Shown here in pieces: positions 27,224-37,946 of a stretch of DNA of 63,095 nt. A program made the position numbers and the translations under genes. Location of the stretch: the NCBI GenBank assembly GCA_003250475.1, contig QKGI01000008.1, positions 1 through 63,095 of the forward strand, written 5' to 3'. Every line of letters starts with the position of its first letter. Position 1 is the first letter of the stretch. This DNA comes from Bacteroidota bacterium (GTDB lineage: Bacteria > Bacteroidota > Bacteroidia > Bacteroidales > VadinHA17). The notes under the pieces are model-generated. The model made no database searches. It was not told where the DNA came from and saw only the letters and a list, made by a program, of their open reading frames with translations.

Positions 27224-30200
27224 TTATTGGCCATCTTTCTCCTTATCATCCCTGATCACCTTTTTTCGCTTATCCTCAGGCTTTATGAAGAGGTCCTTAA
27301 GAGTATCGAAATCACGTCTGAAAAAGATGCCCACCCCCTGGGTATAGGGGTTGGTTTTATAAAAAAGGTTATTGTTGGAGCGGTTAAAGGCCTTGAGTCG
27401 GAGCATATCGGTAAGCTTGAGCTCAATGGTGAATTCACCGCTTATGTTACTGTATTTTGTGTTGGATTGATTCCCTCCGACATCGACGTTACCATTGAGG
27501 GTCACTTTGTCATTCAACAGCTGTGTCGAGAGGGCAACCTCCACCTCCTGGTTGGTAATAAGGTTACCCGGCCTGTAGTTAAATCCGATATCAAAGTCGT
27601 TACTGATCTGTGACAGCCAGTTGCTAAGCTGGTTTGAAAGCATCTCCGTGGTGGTTGTAAATCCTACGTTTTGTGCTCCCAGGTCTGTCTGGGAGATCTG
27701 ACCTCCACCCGTGTTGGGCGATGAGGCGTTGAAAAGAGCCGGGTCGGGATAGAAGCTGTTCATTACCAGAAGATAGAGAAACTGCCTGCTCAGCTCCTCC
27801 TCGGTATCTGTGGCCATCCTCAGGTATTCCCTTGTCCTGTCGTCAGCTGTAGGCAGCAGAATGTCAAACTTGATAGCCGGGTTGAGCAACTTGCCCGATA
27901 GGTTAAGAATACATTCCACAGGCAGTCTTTCTTTTAACTCGGGGAACTCCTCTTCGTTGAATATATCAGATAGAGAAGCCTTGGAGCGGTAGATTGCCCT
28001 GAGGTTAAGGTCTGCATCATCTATATTACCGTTCCAGGTAATGGTGCCTCCCTCTTCAACCGTGAAACGTTTGTTGAGTATATTACCCAGGGTGAAAAGG
28101 TAATCTCCCTCACTGATAACATAATCGCCGGCCATCCGAACATCTCCCTTTGAATTGAGGTTTATGTTAAGCTTGCCGGCACCCTTGCCTCTGATGACAC
28201 CTCCGGAAGTCTCGTCAAGGATGAGCTGAACCTCGGCCTCAGGTGTTACATCGAGGTCGAAGTTAAGCTCGATGTTGCTGGTCTGGGCCTGCCTTTCAAA
28301 GAGATTCTGGTTCGTTCTGACGTCATTCTCCGTGTCTTTTAAGGGATTCATGAAGACAATATACGGGTAGTCACTCATGCTGGCAGATGAGTTGAGAGGT
28401 ATAATAAACTCTGTATTGGGGGCAGTCCTGGCTGAAATATTGAAAGTAAGCTTTTCTTCATTCCCCCTGATACCTGCATAGCCTGAAGCGTAGGCAGTAC
28501 CGTAGAAGATATCGCTGTCCTTGGGCCGGGTATTTAGAACAAGCATCCTGTCAAGATTGATGTCGAGACTGATACCGATCTCCTTGAAAGAGTTATGAGT
28601 GAGAATCCCGTTGATAGTGCCCTGGTTTCTTTTTTCATCGTAGATCCTGATGTTCCTGAATACAATACCCGCGGGCGAGAACCTTATGCTGTCGGAGAAA
28701 CTGTATCTTGTCTGCAGGAAGTCGATCTTCATCGAGGCATCACGGGCCATCAGTGAACCGCTGAGTTCAAGCTGTTTCAGCTTCCCGCGCAGATTAACAG
28801 TACCTGATGCCAGACCATTAACACTGGAGGCGAAAGTTCTCACAAAAGGATTTAAAATATCAAGCGGCAGGTTGAAGGTGGAGATGGAGAGGTCTGCCAG
28901 TCTTGAGGTGGGTGAATATGTACCGTTTATGTCTATGGATTTGTGGCCTTGATAATCATTGAATACCTCAATAACGGCTACCTTCTTCAGGGGGTTCCAT
29001 TCACTTCTTATTGAGACAATCCCGTAACTGTTGTTGTTCAGTTTGAAGTCGGTGACCTTGATATTGCTTTCAAAAAGCAGGTTATCATAAACATCTGACA
29101 GGGTTATGTCTCCTTTCAGCATGCCCTCAAACGTCATGGGAGTGGAGTTCTGAGGCTTATCTGGCTTGCCGCTGCCAAGGTTGTTGAGATATGACATGTT
29201 GAGCCCGTCGAAACTGAGCATAAGCCTGTCCCGGGGTGATGGCGACAGCCTTCCATCCAGCCTGATATAGTTGGTTTGACTGCTAAGGAGGAGATTGTCA
29301 AAATAGGCAGTGGCGGAATCTAGAACAATACGACCCGGACTAATATCCCACCTGTTGTGATTTACGGTGAGACTGGCAGGAAGTATACCGATTGTCAGCA
29401 CCGGTTTGTTCAGCTCATTAAGGCTGTAGAAGCCCCTGGCCTTTATCTCTCCCAGTGTTCTGCCCCCGTCTTTATTATCCCACCTGAGACCGAGATTGAT
29501 GGTATCCGGGTTACTGCCGGACTCAAGTATGAAGTTGCAGAGCTTCGAGTTGTCGGGTAACCTGATAGTGTCTGCCGTAATCTCAATGCCCATTTTACTG
29601 TTGCCTGCTGAAGCTGTGAGATGCATCCTGGCCAGAGTCGTGCCTGCATATGTTATGGCCTCAGATTTCATCTCAGCAATCATTTCCGGGCGGTCAGACC
29701 AGAAATGCCCTGTTATCTGACTCCCTTCGGATATACTTAATCCTGTTGCAAGAAACTCATTCAGTTTATCAATCCTTTTGACCCTGGCGGTGAGGGCGAA
29801 CATGGCCACTCCCGGCTCTGTTCCCTGTTTCACTTCCGGGAGGCTGAATTTTGAGGGAAAAAGATTGGCTATAATGGTCCGGATGGTAGTCGATATGGCT
29901 TCAAAAGTGTATGGCCCTGTCACTTCGGCATCTGCAAAGTCGGACTTCAGCCTGAGAAGCGGGCTGCCGTTTACAATTGCCGAGGTAATAAGGAAGTCGT
30001 ATATGCTCAGCTTCCCGTTAGAGTTTTGTAATGTTGAGTTTATGAGCCTCATGTCGCCTTCAAGGTTGTCAGACCTGTTGCCCTTGAAATTGGCTGTCAG
30101 CAGGGCGGAGGCTTGAAAAACAGTGTCATTCTTTACCAGATTCAGTGCATGTAGGTCAGCATGGGCAAGATTGAGGGAGAAGTCGAACTCCGGCATGCTT

Positions 30201-31747
30201 TTTTCAATATCGAACCTCCCCATGACCTCCATCCTGATGTTCTTATCCTTAACAGCGACATTACCATCCCATATCCTGTCAGCATACCTGCCTGATACTG
30301 CCACATTACGATAGAGGTAGTCATTGATCTCCACACTGTCAATTACACCTTTTATGTTAGCCGAAAGGTGTTTGAACGACTGCATGGAGCCGTCGATATC
30401 AGCATGCATCGATAACTTCCCGAACATATCACTGTTTCTTGTCACATAGCCGAGGTCAACATCGCTGGTCCTTAGAAATCCCTTGAAGCTGAAGGTGTTT
30501 TTCCCGTCAGGCCTGAGCGAGAGGTCGGTGGAGAAGTCTCCCCGTTCGGTGGTAAGCCTGCCGAATGTAACAAAGTTGGTTGTAAAGCCGGTGAAGCTGC
30601 CCTTGTATGAAATGAGACCCAGGTCATGGACAATGGCAGGAAGCTCCAGGGGCTTCTTATCCGGGATGACAAACTGCTCGATATCGAGAGCACTGGTTCT
30701 CATATCAGTGAAATCTATATAGAGATAGCTTTCACTGATACTGGGAAGCCCTGAGATGTCAAAGTCAAATCTCAGCCTGGTGAAGTCACCATAATCGATC
30801 TTTATATTACGGCCTTTAAGCTCCGCAACTGTTCCGTTTATCCTTCCCGAAAGGTTGACCTGTGCCCCGAGGTCTCTAAGAGGAGTAATGAAATATGCGA
30901 GGTCTGAGGCGTCAACGACCGAGCTGTTGAAAAGAAAGTCCATCCTGACACCATGGATGAAGTCCGCCCATGAAGTTTTGTCCTCAGGAAGCAGGAATAT
31001 TTTTTCTGCAGAGATGGCACTTGAATCTGTCAGTATTTCAATATCCCTGAAGAACAGTCCGTTATCCGTGATCGTTGTGCTCATGTCGAGGCTTCTGGTC
31101 AGGAAGCCACCTGACTCGGCAAATGCAATTCCCCTGAGAACCATGCTGACAGAATCCGGAACGATCAACAGGTCTCTTATTTTGCCGTTGACAGAGTTGA
31201 TTCTCATCTTTTTTAGATTGACGGTTCCGGGAAGGGTGCCGGTCGTGTCGCTCATGTCAGTAAGGGAGAAAGCGCCATCAAAAACATCGATATCCGGAAA
31301 GCTGATACTTGTTTTCTTTGTCGTATCGCGAATTTTGTCTTTAAAAAGGCTCTCAAGGTATTGTGTAAGGTTCATGACCCCCGTGGTGTCCTGTATCAGC
31401 CTGAAGTCAGGTCCGTAGACATCTGCTCTGCCGAACCTTAGGCTGCCCTCGGAGAGCTTTAACTCCCTCACTCCCAGGCTGAGCTTTTTTACTGCAAGCA
31501 GGGTGTCGCCGTTATGGTCTTCAAAAAGAACATCCTCCAGAACCAGTTTCCTGAAGAAAGTATAGGAGACTTTACCTATGGATATCGGTGCACCGGTCTT
31601 TTCAGTGACCACCTTCGAAAGCTTATTCACTGTGTAGGTCTGTACACCTGAAGCCTGAAGAAGAAGGAATACAACGGCAGGAACCATAATCAGCACTGCT
31701 GTTATGATAAGAAAGACGTTGCCGATTTTTTTAATAATTTTGGCCAT
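27224..31747 (-). CDS. TamB-like (DUF490) translocation/assembly protein
   Basis: The 1507-residue protein has one N-terminal transmembrane helix (about 8-32), then a very long stretch rich in beta-strand repeats with alternating hydrophobics (AsmA/TamB-type). The C-terminal 350 residues show the TamB domain signature: GKGAGKLNINLNSKGDVRMAGDYVISEGDYLFTLGN, FNEEEFPELKERLPVECILNLSG, and a terminal beta-barrel-proximal segment. Such proteins span the periplasm and move phospholipids, or help outer-membrane protein assembly. Its partner in Proteobacteria is TamA; none is visible here. It is divergent from tsaD, sharing 51 bases. Confidence 0.9.
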   Translation of the reverse strand: MAKIIKKIGNVFLIITAVLIMVPAVVFLLLQASGVQTYTVNKLSKVVTEKTGAPISIGKVSYTFFRKLVLEDVLFEDHNGDTLLAVKKLSLGVRELKLSEGSLRFGRADVYGPDFRLIQDTTGVMNLTQYLESLFKDKIRDTTKKTSISFPDIDVFDGAFSLTDMSDTTGTLPGTVNLKKMRINSVNGKIRDLLIVPDSVSMVLRGIAFAESGGFLTRSLDMSTTITDNGLFFRDIEILTDSSAISAEKIFLLPEDKTSWADFIHGVRMDFLFNSSVVDASDLAYFITPLRDLGAQVNLSGRINGTVAELKGRNIKIDYGDFTRLRFDFDISGLPSISESYLYIDFTDMRTSALDIEQFVIPDKKPLELPAIVHDLGLISYKGSFTGFTTNFVTFGRLTTERGDFSTDLSLRPDGKNTFSFKGFLRTSDVDLGYVTRNSDMFGKLSMHADIDGSMQSFKHLSANIKGVIDSVEINDYLYRNVAVSGRYADRIWDGNVAVKDKNIRMEVMGRFDIEKSMPEFDFSLNLAHADLHALNLVKNDTVFQASALLTANFKGNRSDNLEGDMRLINSTLQNSNGKLSIYDFLITSAIVNGSPLLRLKSDFADAEVTGPYTFEAISTTIRTIIANLFPSKFSLPEVKQGTEPGVAMFALTARVKRIDKLNEFLATGLSISEGSQITGHFWSDRPEMIAEMKSEAITYAGTTLARMHLTASAGNSKMGIEITADTIRLPDNSKLCNFILESGSNPDTINLGLRWDNKDGGRTLGEIKARGFYSLNELNKPVLTIGILPASLTVNHNRWDISPGRIVLDSATAYFDNLLLSSQTNYIRLDGRLSPSPRDRLMLSFDGLNMSYLNNLGSGKPDKPQNSTPMTFEGMLKGDITLSDVYDNLLFESNIKVTDFKLNNNSYGIVSIRSEWNPLKKVAVIEVFNDYQGHKSIDINGTYSPTSRLADLSISTFNLPLDILNPFVRTFASSVNGLASGTVNLRGKLKQLELSGSLMARDASMKIDFLQTRYSFSDSIRFSPAGIVFRNIRIYDEKRNQGTINGILTHNSFKEIGISLDINLDRMLVLNTRPKDSDIFYGTAYASGYAGIRGNEEKLTFNISARTAPNTEFIIPLNSSASMSDYPYIVFMNPLKDTENDVRTNQNLFERQAQTSNIELNFDLDVTPEAEVQLILDETSGGVIRGKGAGKLNINLNSKGDVRMAGDYVISEGDYLFTLGNILNKRFTVEEGGTITWNGNIDDADLNLRAIYRSKASLSDIFNEEEFPELKERLPVECILNLSGKLLNPAIKFDILLPTADDRTREYLRMATDTEEELSRQFLYLLVMNSFYPDPALFNASSPNTGGGQISQTDLGAQNVGFTTTTEMLSNQLSNWLSQISNDFDIGFNYRPGNLITNQEVEVALSTQLLNDKVTLNGNVDVGGNQSNTKYSNISGEFTIELKLTDMLRLKAFNRSNNNLFYKTNPYTQGVGIFFRRDFDTLKDLFIKPEDKRKKVIRDDKEKDGQ

Positions 31748-31798
31748 TCAGATGCAATTCCCGCCGTAGGCGAAGTTATAAAAAAGAGTAATACAAAA

Positions 31799-32833
31799 AT
31801 GACACCAGGAATCACGATCCTTGCGATAGAATCATCCTGCGACGATACATCGGCGGCAGTTGTCAGTGATGGTTATGTCCTCTCAAACCTGATAGCCAAC
31901 CAGGCTGTTCATAAGGCTTATGGGGGAGTGGTGCCCGAGCTGGCCTCCAGGGCACACCAGGCCAACATTGTTCCTGTGGTAGACCAGGCCCTGGCTGCAG
32001 CCGGTAAAAGGGCCGGCGAGGTAAGCGCTGTTGCTTTTACCCGGGGACCCGGATTGCTTGGTTCATTGCTTGTGGGAACATCCTTTGCCAAAGGCTTTGC
32101 TCTTGCCCGCAACCTCCCGCTCATAGAGGTGAACCACCTGCAGGCACATGTTATGTCTCATTTCGTAATGGAGCATGGCAGGCAGAACCGCATACCAGGT
32201 TTCCCTTTCCTGTGTCTCCTGGTATCAGGGGGGCATACACAGCTTATCATCATGCGTGATCACCTCTCCATGGAGCTCATAGGCAATACGATAGATGATG
32301 CTGCTGGCGAAGCTTTTGATAAGTGTGCCAAGGTGATGGGACTACCTTACCCTGGCGGGCCTGTCATCGACAGGCTGGCCTCCGAAGGCAATCCTGACGC
32401 CTTCCGTTTCGCCAGGCCACGGATACAGGGACTCGATTTCAGCTTCTCAGGACTCAAGACCAGTTTTCTCTATTTCCTTCGTGACAGGGTTGCAGAGGAC
32501 CCGGAATTTATAAATAAAAACCTCAACGATCTTGCCGCTTCTCTTCAGCGGACTATTATAGAAATATTGATTGGGAAGCTGGTGAAAGCATCAAAGGAGA
32601 CAGGCGTAACAGAGATAGGAATTGCCGGAGGTGTTTCGGCCAACGCCGGGCTCCGGCAGGCAGCCTCGAAGGAAGCTCAAAAGAGAGCCTGGAATCTTTT
32701 CCTGCCGGAGTTGAGGTATACAACCGACAATGCGGCAATGATAGGCATCACCGCATACTACAAATACCTCAGGTCTGAGTTCACTGACCAGAGCGTAGTT
32801 CCTGTGGCACGTATTGAAACAGAAAAATCCTGA
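31799..32833 (+). CDS. tsaD: tRNA N6-adenosine threonylcarbamoyltransferase
   Basis: The 344-residue protein matches TsaD: AIESSCDDTSAA at the start, the metal-binding VNHLQAHV (His113 and His117), GGHTQLI, and a C-terminal GGVSANAGLR with TTDNAAMIG. It transfers the threonylcarbamoyl group to A37 of tRNAs reading ANN codons, working with TsaB and TsaE. Length is normal. It overlaps nothing and ends four bases before the next gene, so the two are probably one transcript. Confidence 0.97.
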   Translation: MTPGITILAIESSCDDTSAAVVSDGYVLSNLIANQAVHKAYGGVVPELASRAHQANIVPVVDQALAAAGKRAGEVSAVAFTRGPGLLGSLLVGTSFAKGFALARNLPLIEVNHLQAHVMSHFVMEHGRQNRIPGFPFLCLLVSGGHTQLIIMRDHLSMELIGNTIDDAAGEAFDKCAKVMGLPYPGGPVIDRLASEGNPDAFRFARPRIQGLDFSFSGLKTSFLYFLRDRVAEDPEFINKNLNDLAASLQRTIIEILIGKLVKASKETGVTEIGIAGGVSANAGLRQAASKEAQKRAWNLFLPELRYTTDNAAMIGITAYYKYLRSEFTDQSVVPVARIETEKS

Positions 32834-32836
32834 AAT

Positions 32837-33862
32837 ATGAAAGAGGGAAATACTTCAGTGCTCGTTATCGGGGCAGGAGCGGTGGGAGGTATCACCGCTG
32901 CGCTTATCAAGAACAAGGGTTACAATGTAACCGTCGTCGCAAAGTATCCTGATTATGCAAAAAGCATCAGGGAGGAGGGCCTGACACTCAGCGGAGAATG
33001 CGGTAATCTGCAGGTTGCCATGCCTGCAACAGCTTCAGTGGAGGAGGTGACAGGGAGGCACGATATCATCCTCCTCGCTGTCAAGGCAAATGACCTTTCA
33101 GAGGTGGCCCGGCAGGCTCTGCCGCTGTTGGCTGAGGATGGCTATATTGTTTCAATGCAAAATGGAATATGCGAATATGAGCTTGCCTCGCTGGCAGGGA
33201 AAGAGAGGGTAGTAGGATGCGTTGTAGGGTGGGGTGCCACCATGGAAGAACAGGGTGTCCTGACCATGACCTCGAAAGGTGACTTCATCATAGGTTATAC
33301 CGACAGGGAACCGGATGAGGACCTGAAGCGGGTAGCCTCGATACTCGAAGCTGTGGTGCCGGTGAGGACCACATCCAACATCATCGGTCACCGATATTCC
33401 AAGCTCATAATCAACTCCTGCATCACATCCATGGGAGCGGTGTGCGGACTCTACCTCGGGGAGATGCTTGCCAGGAAACGGATGAGAAAGATATTTGTCA
33501 ATATCATCCGTGAAGCTGTAGCAGTGGCCGGGGCTATGGACCTGAAGATAGAAGTCTTCGGCGGTAAGCTTGACTTCAGGAAATTTGTCGAAGGCAGGGG
33601 ATGGCTGGCAGACATGAGACGGGATTTGACGATAAGGGTCATCGGTTTCAAATACCGCCGGCTCAAGTCCTCCAGCCTGCAGTCACTGGAGAGAGGCAGG
33701 CAGACAGAGATAGACTATCTGAACGGATTTATTGTCAGAGAAGCCGCCAGGTACGGCATCCCTGTTCCTGTCAACAGTAAGATCGTGGAGATCATTAAAC
33801 TGATAGAGCAGGGTGAGCTACCGGTCAGCATAAGGAACTTTGATGACAGCGCTTTTGACTGA
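32837..33862 (+). CDS. 2-dehydropantoate 2-reductase-like protein
   Basis: The 341-residue protein has the ApbA/PanE fold: a Rossmann GAGAVGGITAALI near the N-terminus and a helical C-terminal domain. It likely reduces ketopantoate with NADPH on the way to coenzyme A, but the family includes relatives with other substrates. At 341 residues it is about 40 longer than typical PanE. It begins 3 bases after tsaD ends. No panB or panC is close. The gene is convergent with the thioesterase, with a 5-base gap. Confidence 0.78.
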   Translation: MKEGNTSVLVIGAGAVGGITAALIKNKGYNVTVVAKYPDYAKSIREEGLTLSGECGNLQVAMPATASVEEVTGRHDIILLAVKANDLSEVARQALPLLAEDGYIVSMQNGICEYELASLAGKERVVGCVVGWGATMEEQGVLTMTSKGDFIIGYTDREPDEDLKRVASILEAVVPVRTTSNIIGHRYSKLIINSCITSMGAVCGLYLGEMLARKRMRKIFVNIIREAVAVAGAMDLKIEVFGGKLDFRKFVEGRGWLADMRRDLTIRVIGFKYRRLKSSSLQSLERGRQTEIDYLNGFIVREAARYGIPVPVNSKIVEIIKLIEQGELPVSIRNFDDSAFD

Positions 33863-33867
33863 AGCCG

Positions 33868-34356
33868 TCACTCCTCAGGGAAATAAAAAGCCTCCCTGCC
33901 GGGATAGTAATAGCGCTGTCGTGCTATATTCTCCGGGTAAATGAAATAATCAATGTCAGCCTCAGCACATAGCTTTCCTTCACCATCATACAGAGAGGCT
34001 GACAGCAGCGCCCTTTTATCTTCACGGCCTGTGAGACGAGCTTCAGCAGTAACCGTGCCTTTGCTCAGGTGAACCGGCCTGAGGTATCTCACTGTCATTG
34101 TTGAGGTGACGCCTGAGGTGCCTGCCTTTACATATATGCACCATGCCCCTACCTCATCAAGCAACGTGGCAATGATACCCCCATGTAGCACATTAATATA
34201 TCCCTGGAATAAGGGGGAGGGGTTCCATGAGGCATACAGCTTCTCCTCATCTTCTTCAAATGAGAGTTTCAATCCTGCAGGATTGGAGGGCCCGCAGCCG
34301 AAACACATGTTCTGATCCACGCTAAACGGATTCCTTATCTTCTTTCTTTGTGGCAT
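33868..34356 (-). CDS. PaaI-type hotdog thioesterase
   Basis: The 162-residue protein has a hotdog fold with the PaaI/YdiI signature: [18 protein letters not shown] (central helix with an acidic catalytic residue), then [19 protein letters not shown]. It should hydrolyse acyl-CoA thioesters. An N-terminal extension with MCFGCG is present and may bind a metal. The start ATG overlaps the end of the upstream J-domain gene by 35 bases, so it is translated in a coupled manner. The physiological substrate is not evident. Confidence 0.82.
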   Translation of the reverse strand: MPQRKKIRNPFSVDQNMCFGCGPSNPAGLKLSFEEDEEKLYASWNPSPLFQGYINVLHGGIIATLLDEVGAWCIYVKAGTSGVTSTMTVRYLRPVHLSKGTVTAEARLTGREDKRALLSASLYDGEGKLCAEADIDYFIYPENIARQRYYYPGREAFYFPEE

Positions 34357-34918
34357 CTTGTGTCTGTTTCTTTTTTCTTTGCTGGGCCAGCCAGGCGCTG
34401 AGATATAACAATGATATTACCAGATAAGCCAGTCCCGCGGTAAAGGTGACGACAGCAAGAGCCGATGAGGGCTCATCGTCCGGTGTTGCCGCTGTCTTCA
34501 TACGATAGATATAGCCGAAGACTGTCATGGCCATAACGGCAACTGCCAGGGCTAAACCCAGGAATACCATCGTACCGTCAATGACATTAGTGGTCTGGTA
34601 TAGCTGACTCTTTTTGAAGTCTGAGTAGGTTGACCTGGCGTATGCCTCAGCCCTCTTTCTTGCCTCAGCCCTGCGATAGTCTACCCATGCCTGGTAATTG
34701 CGCCTGGCTTCCTCTTCAGTGATATTCCTGCCGTGCGGATGTGAGGTTAGATACTCGTAAGCCTCAGTGATTCTGATAAATGCCTCTTGCGCCCCTTCTG
34801 AATGGTTGCGGTCAGGATGATACTCCATGGCTTTTCTCCGGTAGGCTTTCCTGATCTCGTCATCAGAAGCACCCTGCCGGATTCCCAGTATCCTGTAGTA
34901 GTCCCAGAGGTTCATCAT
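34322..34918 (-). CDS. J-domain membrane protein
   Basis: The 198-residue protein starts at ATG 34918; a TTG nine bases upstream is unlikely. Residues 5 to about 65 form a J domain with the HPD motif (HPDRN), followed by a charged helix and two transmembrane helices in the C-terminal half (about 118-140 and 155-182). J domains stimulate DnaK. A membrane-anchored J protein of this kind recruits DnaK to the membrane. It overlaps the thioesterase gene by 35 bases. The client is unknown. Confidence 0.82.
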   Translation of the reverse strand: MMNLWDYYRILGIRQGASDDEIRKAYRRKAMEYHPDRNHSEGAQEAFIRITEAYEYLTSHPHGRNITEEEARRNYQAWVDYRRAEARKRAEAYARSTYSDFKKSQLYQTTNVIDGTMVFLGLALAVAVMAMTVFGYIYRMKTAATPDDEPSSALAVVTFTAGLAYLVISLLYLSAWLAQQRKKKQTQDATKKEDKESV

Positions 34919-34972
34919 AAAATGCAATCACGAAATAAGAGTTTTTTTTTGTGAGGTAAAAGTGCGATACTA

Positions 34973-35001
34973 TTGTTTTTCCGCTGATTATTTTAATTTT
35001 G
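34973..35001 (+). promoter_or_regulatory. Promoter of the ZIP transporter gene
   Basis: TTG at 34973-34975, an 18-base spacer and TAATTTTG at 34994-35001 fit the Bacteroidota consensus. The leader would be about 26 bases. Confidence 0.52.
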
Positions 35002-35032
35002 CAATTTATAATGAATCTAAATAACAGCCTGG

Positions 35033-35896
35033 ATGGATAGTTCCCGGATCTTGTTTGCTTTCTCATTAACGCTTATAGCCGGCCTTGCCACAGGTATAGG
35101 GGGTCTGATAGCTTTCTTTGCCAGGCGTACGAAAACGACATTCCTTGCTTTTTCTCTTGGCTTCTCTGCCGGTGTCATGATTTTCATCTCGTTTACCGAG
35201 ATACTCCCGCAGGCTGGTGACCTGATGAAATTATCCTACGCCGGTAATACTGCCGCATGGCTCACCTTCATCTCTTTTGTTGCTGGGATAGGTTTATCTG
35301 CGGCGATAGATAAAATTCTACCTTCTGAGGGCAATCCGCATGAGCTCAAGAGGGTTGAGCAGATGCATCCTGAGACGAGGGATCCGGATAAGCCCGAATG
35401 CAAGGGCAGGAAACAGATGCGTGCCCGTCACGGAATAAGGGACAGGAAGCTTATGCGGATAGGCACTTTTACCGCAATTGCCATCGGGGTGCATAACTTC
35501 CCGGAAGGTATGGCTACCTTCATGTCAGCAATGTCAGATGTGGCTGTTGGGCTAAGCATAGCATTTGCCATAGCCATCCATAATATTCCCGAGGGCATCG
35601 CAGTATCTGTACCGGTTTATTATGCAACCGGATCCAGGCGCAAAGCCCTGTTATGGTCTGTCCTGTCAGGTTTTTCGGAGCCGATTGGCGCTTTCGCAGG
35701 ATACTTTATTCTTACCTTTTTTAATACCGACGTGAGTCTCGGGTATGTATTTGCGATGGTTGCCGGGATTATGATATATATATCCTTTGATGAGTTACTA
35801 CCGGCTGCCCATAAGTATGGGAAACACCATGTAGCTATCTACGGTCTTATCAGCGGGATGATACTGATAGGACTGAGCCTGATCCTGCTCGGGTAA
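35033..35896 (+). CDS. ZIP family zinc transporter (ZupT-like)
   Basis: The 287-residue protein has eight transmembrane helices. Helix IV and V carry the metal ligands: AIAIGVHNFPEGMATF and FAIAIHNIPEGIAVSVPV. The two HN-PEG motifs and the internal Met-rich HPETRD loop match ZupT. It imports zinc or other divalent metals across the inner membrane. The promoter is close upstream. It ends 12 bases before the convergent MFS gene, with no clear terminator. Confidence 0.9.
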   Translation: MDSSRILFAFSLTLIAGLATGIGGLIAFFARRTKTTFLAFSLGFSAGVMIFISFTEILPQAGDLMKLSYAGNTAAWLTFISFVAGIGLSAAIDKILPSEGNPHELKRVEQMHPETRDPDKPECKGRKQMRARHGIRDRKLMRIGTFTAIAIGVHNFPEGMATFMSAMSDVAVGLSIAFAIAIHNIPEGIAVSVPVYYATGSRRKALLWSVLSGFSEPIGAFAGYFILTFFNTDVSLGYVFAMVAGIMIYISFDELLPAAHKYGKHHVAIYGLISGMILIGLSLILLG

Positions 35897-35908
35897 AACG
35901 ATCCTCGT

Positions 35909-37162
35909 CTAATGACTCACATGTGCCGTCTCTTCAGGTACATGTTTGTGTCTGAACAATACTGCGAACAGTATTGCAACCACGAGGGCATATCCTGCGA
36001 AGGCAAACCAGATGCCCTTCCAGTCAAAGGCTCCACCCTCCAGGATAAAGTACCTGTCAAGAACTATTCCGCTTATACGGCTGCCGAGGAATGCGCCGAA
36101 GCCGTTGGTCATCATCATGAAGAGACCCTGGGCGCTGGCACGTATGTCAGGTGTGCTCTGTGTCTCCACGAACAGCGAGCCGGAGATATTGAAAAAGTCA
36201 AAGGCCATCCCGTATATGATACACGAGAGTATTATCATCCACAGACCTTCGGCAGGGTTACCCAGCCCGAAGAGCCCGAAGCGCAGGACCCACGCTATCA
36301 TGCTCATAAGCATAACCTTTTTGATACCGAATTTCTTAAGGAAGAAGGGGATGGTCAATATAAAGAGGGTTTCAGATATCTGGGATACTGACATTATTAT
36401 TGCGGGATATTTCACCGCTATAAGGTCTTTATAGGCCGGGATACTGGCAAAATCATGGAGGAAGGTGTCACCGTATGCATTGGTGAGCTGAAGGGCTCCG
36501 CCGAGAAGCATGGCGAAAATGAAAAAGAGGGCCATTTTCGTGCTCCTGAAAAGTTTGAATGCGTTCAGACCAAGCTCTTCTATAAGTTTCTTCTTATGCC
36601 CCCTGGCAAGAGGAGGGCATTTAGGCAGGGTGAAAGCATAGATACCCAGCACCAGTGATGCAATAGCAGCCACGTAAAACTGCATCGGTGATGTCTCAAA
36701 ACCCAGCAGGCTGATTATCCATAGTGCTGCAATGAACCCGATGGTGCCCCATACCCTTACCGGCGGATACTCCCTGATGATGTCCATGCCGCTGTTTTTC
36801 ATGGAGCTGTAGGCGACAGTAATGGCCAGTGCAATGGTAGGCATGTAGAACATCATTGTAAGCAACAGCACCCAGAAGAAGGTGTCAGGGTTGTTTATCG
36901 CAGGGATGATAGACAACAGTACAGCGCCTGCTATGTGAAAAAGACCGTACAGCCTCTCTGCGTTGATCCATCTGTCGGCAATTATTCCTGCTATGGCAGG
37001 CATGAAAAGGGAGGCGAGCCCCATGGTTGAAAATATAGCCCCGAAATCCGTTCCGGACCAGTGTTTGTTCTGGAACCAGTATGCTCCCACGGTGAGTAAC
37101 CAGGTACCCCAGATGAAAAACTGGAGGAAGTTCATTATTATCAGCCGACCCTTAAGTCCCAT
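35909..37162 (-). CDS. NupG/XapB-type nucleoside:H+ symporter
   Basis: The 417-residue protein has 12 hydrophobic helices and resembles the nucleoside transporter family: LQFFIWGTWLLTVGAYW at the start, SMKNSGMDIIREYPPVRVWGTIGF in the middle, and an aspartate-rich C-terminal half. It probably imports nucleosides. The adjacent gene encodes uracil phosphoribosyltransferase, 114 bases upstream on the same strand, so together they would support pyrimidine salvage. An alternative sugar substrate cannot be excluded. Confidence 0.8.
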   Translation of the reverse strand: MGLKGRLIIMNFLQFFIWGTWLLTVGAYWFQNKHWSGTDFGAIFSTMGLASLFMPAIAGIIADRWINAERLYGLFHIAGAVLLSIIPAINNPDTFFWVLLLTMMFYMPTIALAITVAYSSMKNSGMDIIREYPPVRVWGTIGFIAALWIISLLGFETSPMQFYVAAIASLVLGIYAFTLPKCPPLARGHKKKLIEELGLNAFKLFRSTKMALFFIFAMLLGGALQLTNAYGDTFLHDFASIPAYKDLIAVKYPAIIMSVSQISETLFILTIPFFLKKFGIKKVMLMSMIAWVLRFGLFGLGNPAEGLWMIILSCIIYGMAFDFFNISGSLFVETQSTPDIRASAQGLFMMMTNGFGAFLGSRISGIVLDRYFILEGGAFDWKGIWFAFAGYALVVAILFAVLFRHKHVPEETAHVSH

Positions 37163-37276
37163 AGCAGTTATTAGTTTTTGTTCGACAATCCACGAAGATA
37201 ATAAGGTATTTCTTTCTTAAGAACCCCTGTGTGTAAATATTGAAAAAATGAAAACCGGAGATACCTGCTTTTACTG

Positions 37277-37897
37277 TCATACTGTTCCGAAGAGCCTGTC
37301 ACCTGCATCTCCCAGGCCGGGCACGATATAACCCCTGTCGTTGAGGTGACTGTCAAGGGCGGCAAGGTAGATGTCCACATCAGGATGTTCCCTCTCAAGC
37401 CTGTTTACCCCTTCCGGTGCTCCCACGATGCATACCATCCTGATGGTGACGGCTCCTCTTTTTTTTATGGCGCCGATGGCCGCACTGGCGCTGCCTCCTG
37501 TTGCAAGCATGGGATCGAGGACCATTACTACTGCCTCGGAGATATCTTCAGGGAATTTGGCATAATACTCGGTTGGCACCAGGGTCTCATGATCACGTAC
37601 AAGACCTATGTGACCGACCTTTGCTGTTGTGATGAGACTGGTGATACCGTCAACCATTCCCAGGCCGGCCCTGAGAACCGGCACCAGGATGATCTCCCTG
37701 GATAATTCTGACGTAAGACACGGTGATACCGGGGTGTCAATCATTACTTCACGCAAAGGGAGATCCCTGGTTATCTCATAAGCCATGAGTCCGGCTATCT
37801 CATTGACATTCTGCCTGAAATCCCTGGTGCCTGTCTCTTTTCTCCTTATGAGTGACAGTTTGTGGGTTATCAGTGGATGATTAATTAATTTAAGCAT
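37277..37897 (-). CDS. upp: Uracil phosphoribosyltransferase
   Basis: The 206-residue protein matches Upp: [13 protein letters not shown], the PRPP-binding [11 protein letters not shown], and the C-terminal [15 protein letters not shown]. It forms UMP from uracil and PRPP. It lies upstream of the nucleoside transporter on the same strand. Confidence 0.96.
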   Translation of the reverse strand: MLKLINHPLITHKLSLIRRKETGTRDFRQNVNEIAGLMAYEITRDLPLREVMIDTPVSPCLTSELSREIILVPVLRAGLGMVDGITSLITTAKVGHIGLVRDHETLVPTEYYAKFPEDISEAVVMVLDPMLATGGSASAAIGAIKKRGAVTIRMVCIVGAPEGVNRLEREHPDVDIYLAALDSHLNDRGYIVPGLGDAGDRLFGTV

Positions 37898-37946
37898 AAT
37901 ATATTAGATGCTTGGTGAGCTTATTTTACAGTTAATTTTCAGTACG

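Noticed and set aside
27224-31747. Possible surface adhesin reading of the 1507-residue protein
   Set aside because: The N-terminal helix and C-terminal DUF490 signature identify it as TamB-like, and no secretion C-terminal domain is present.
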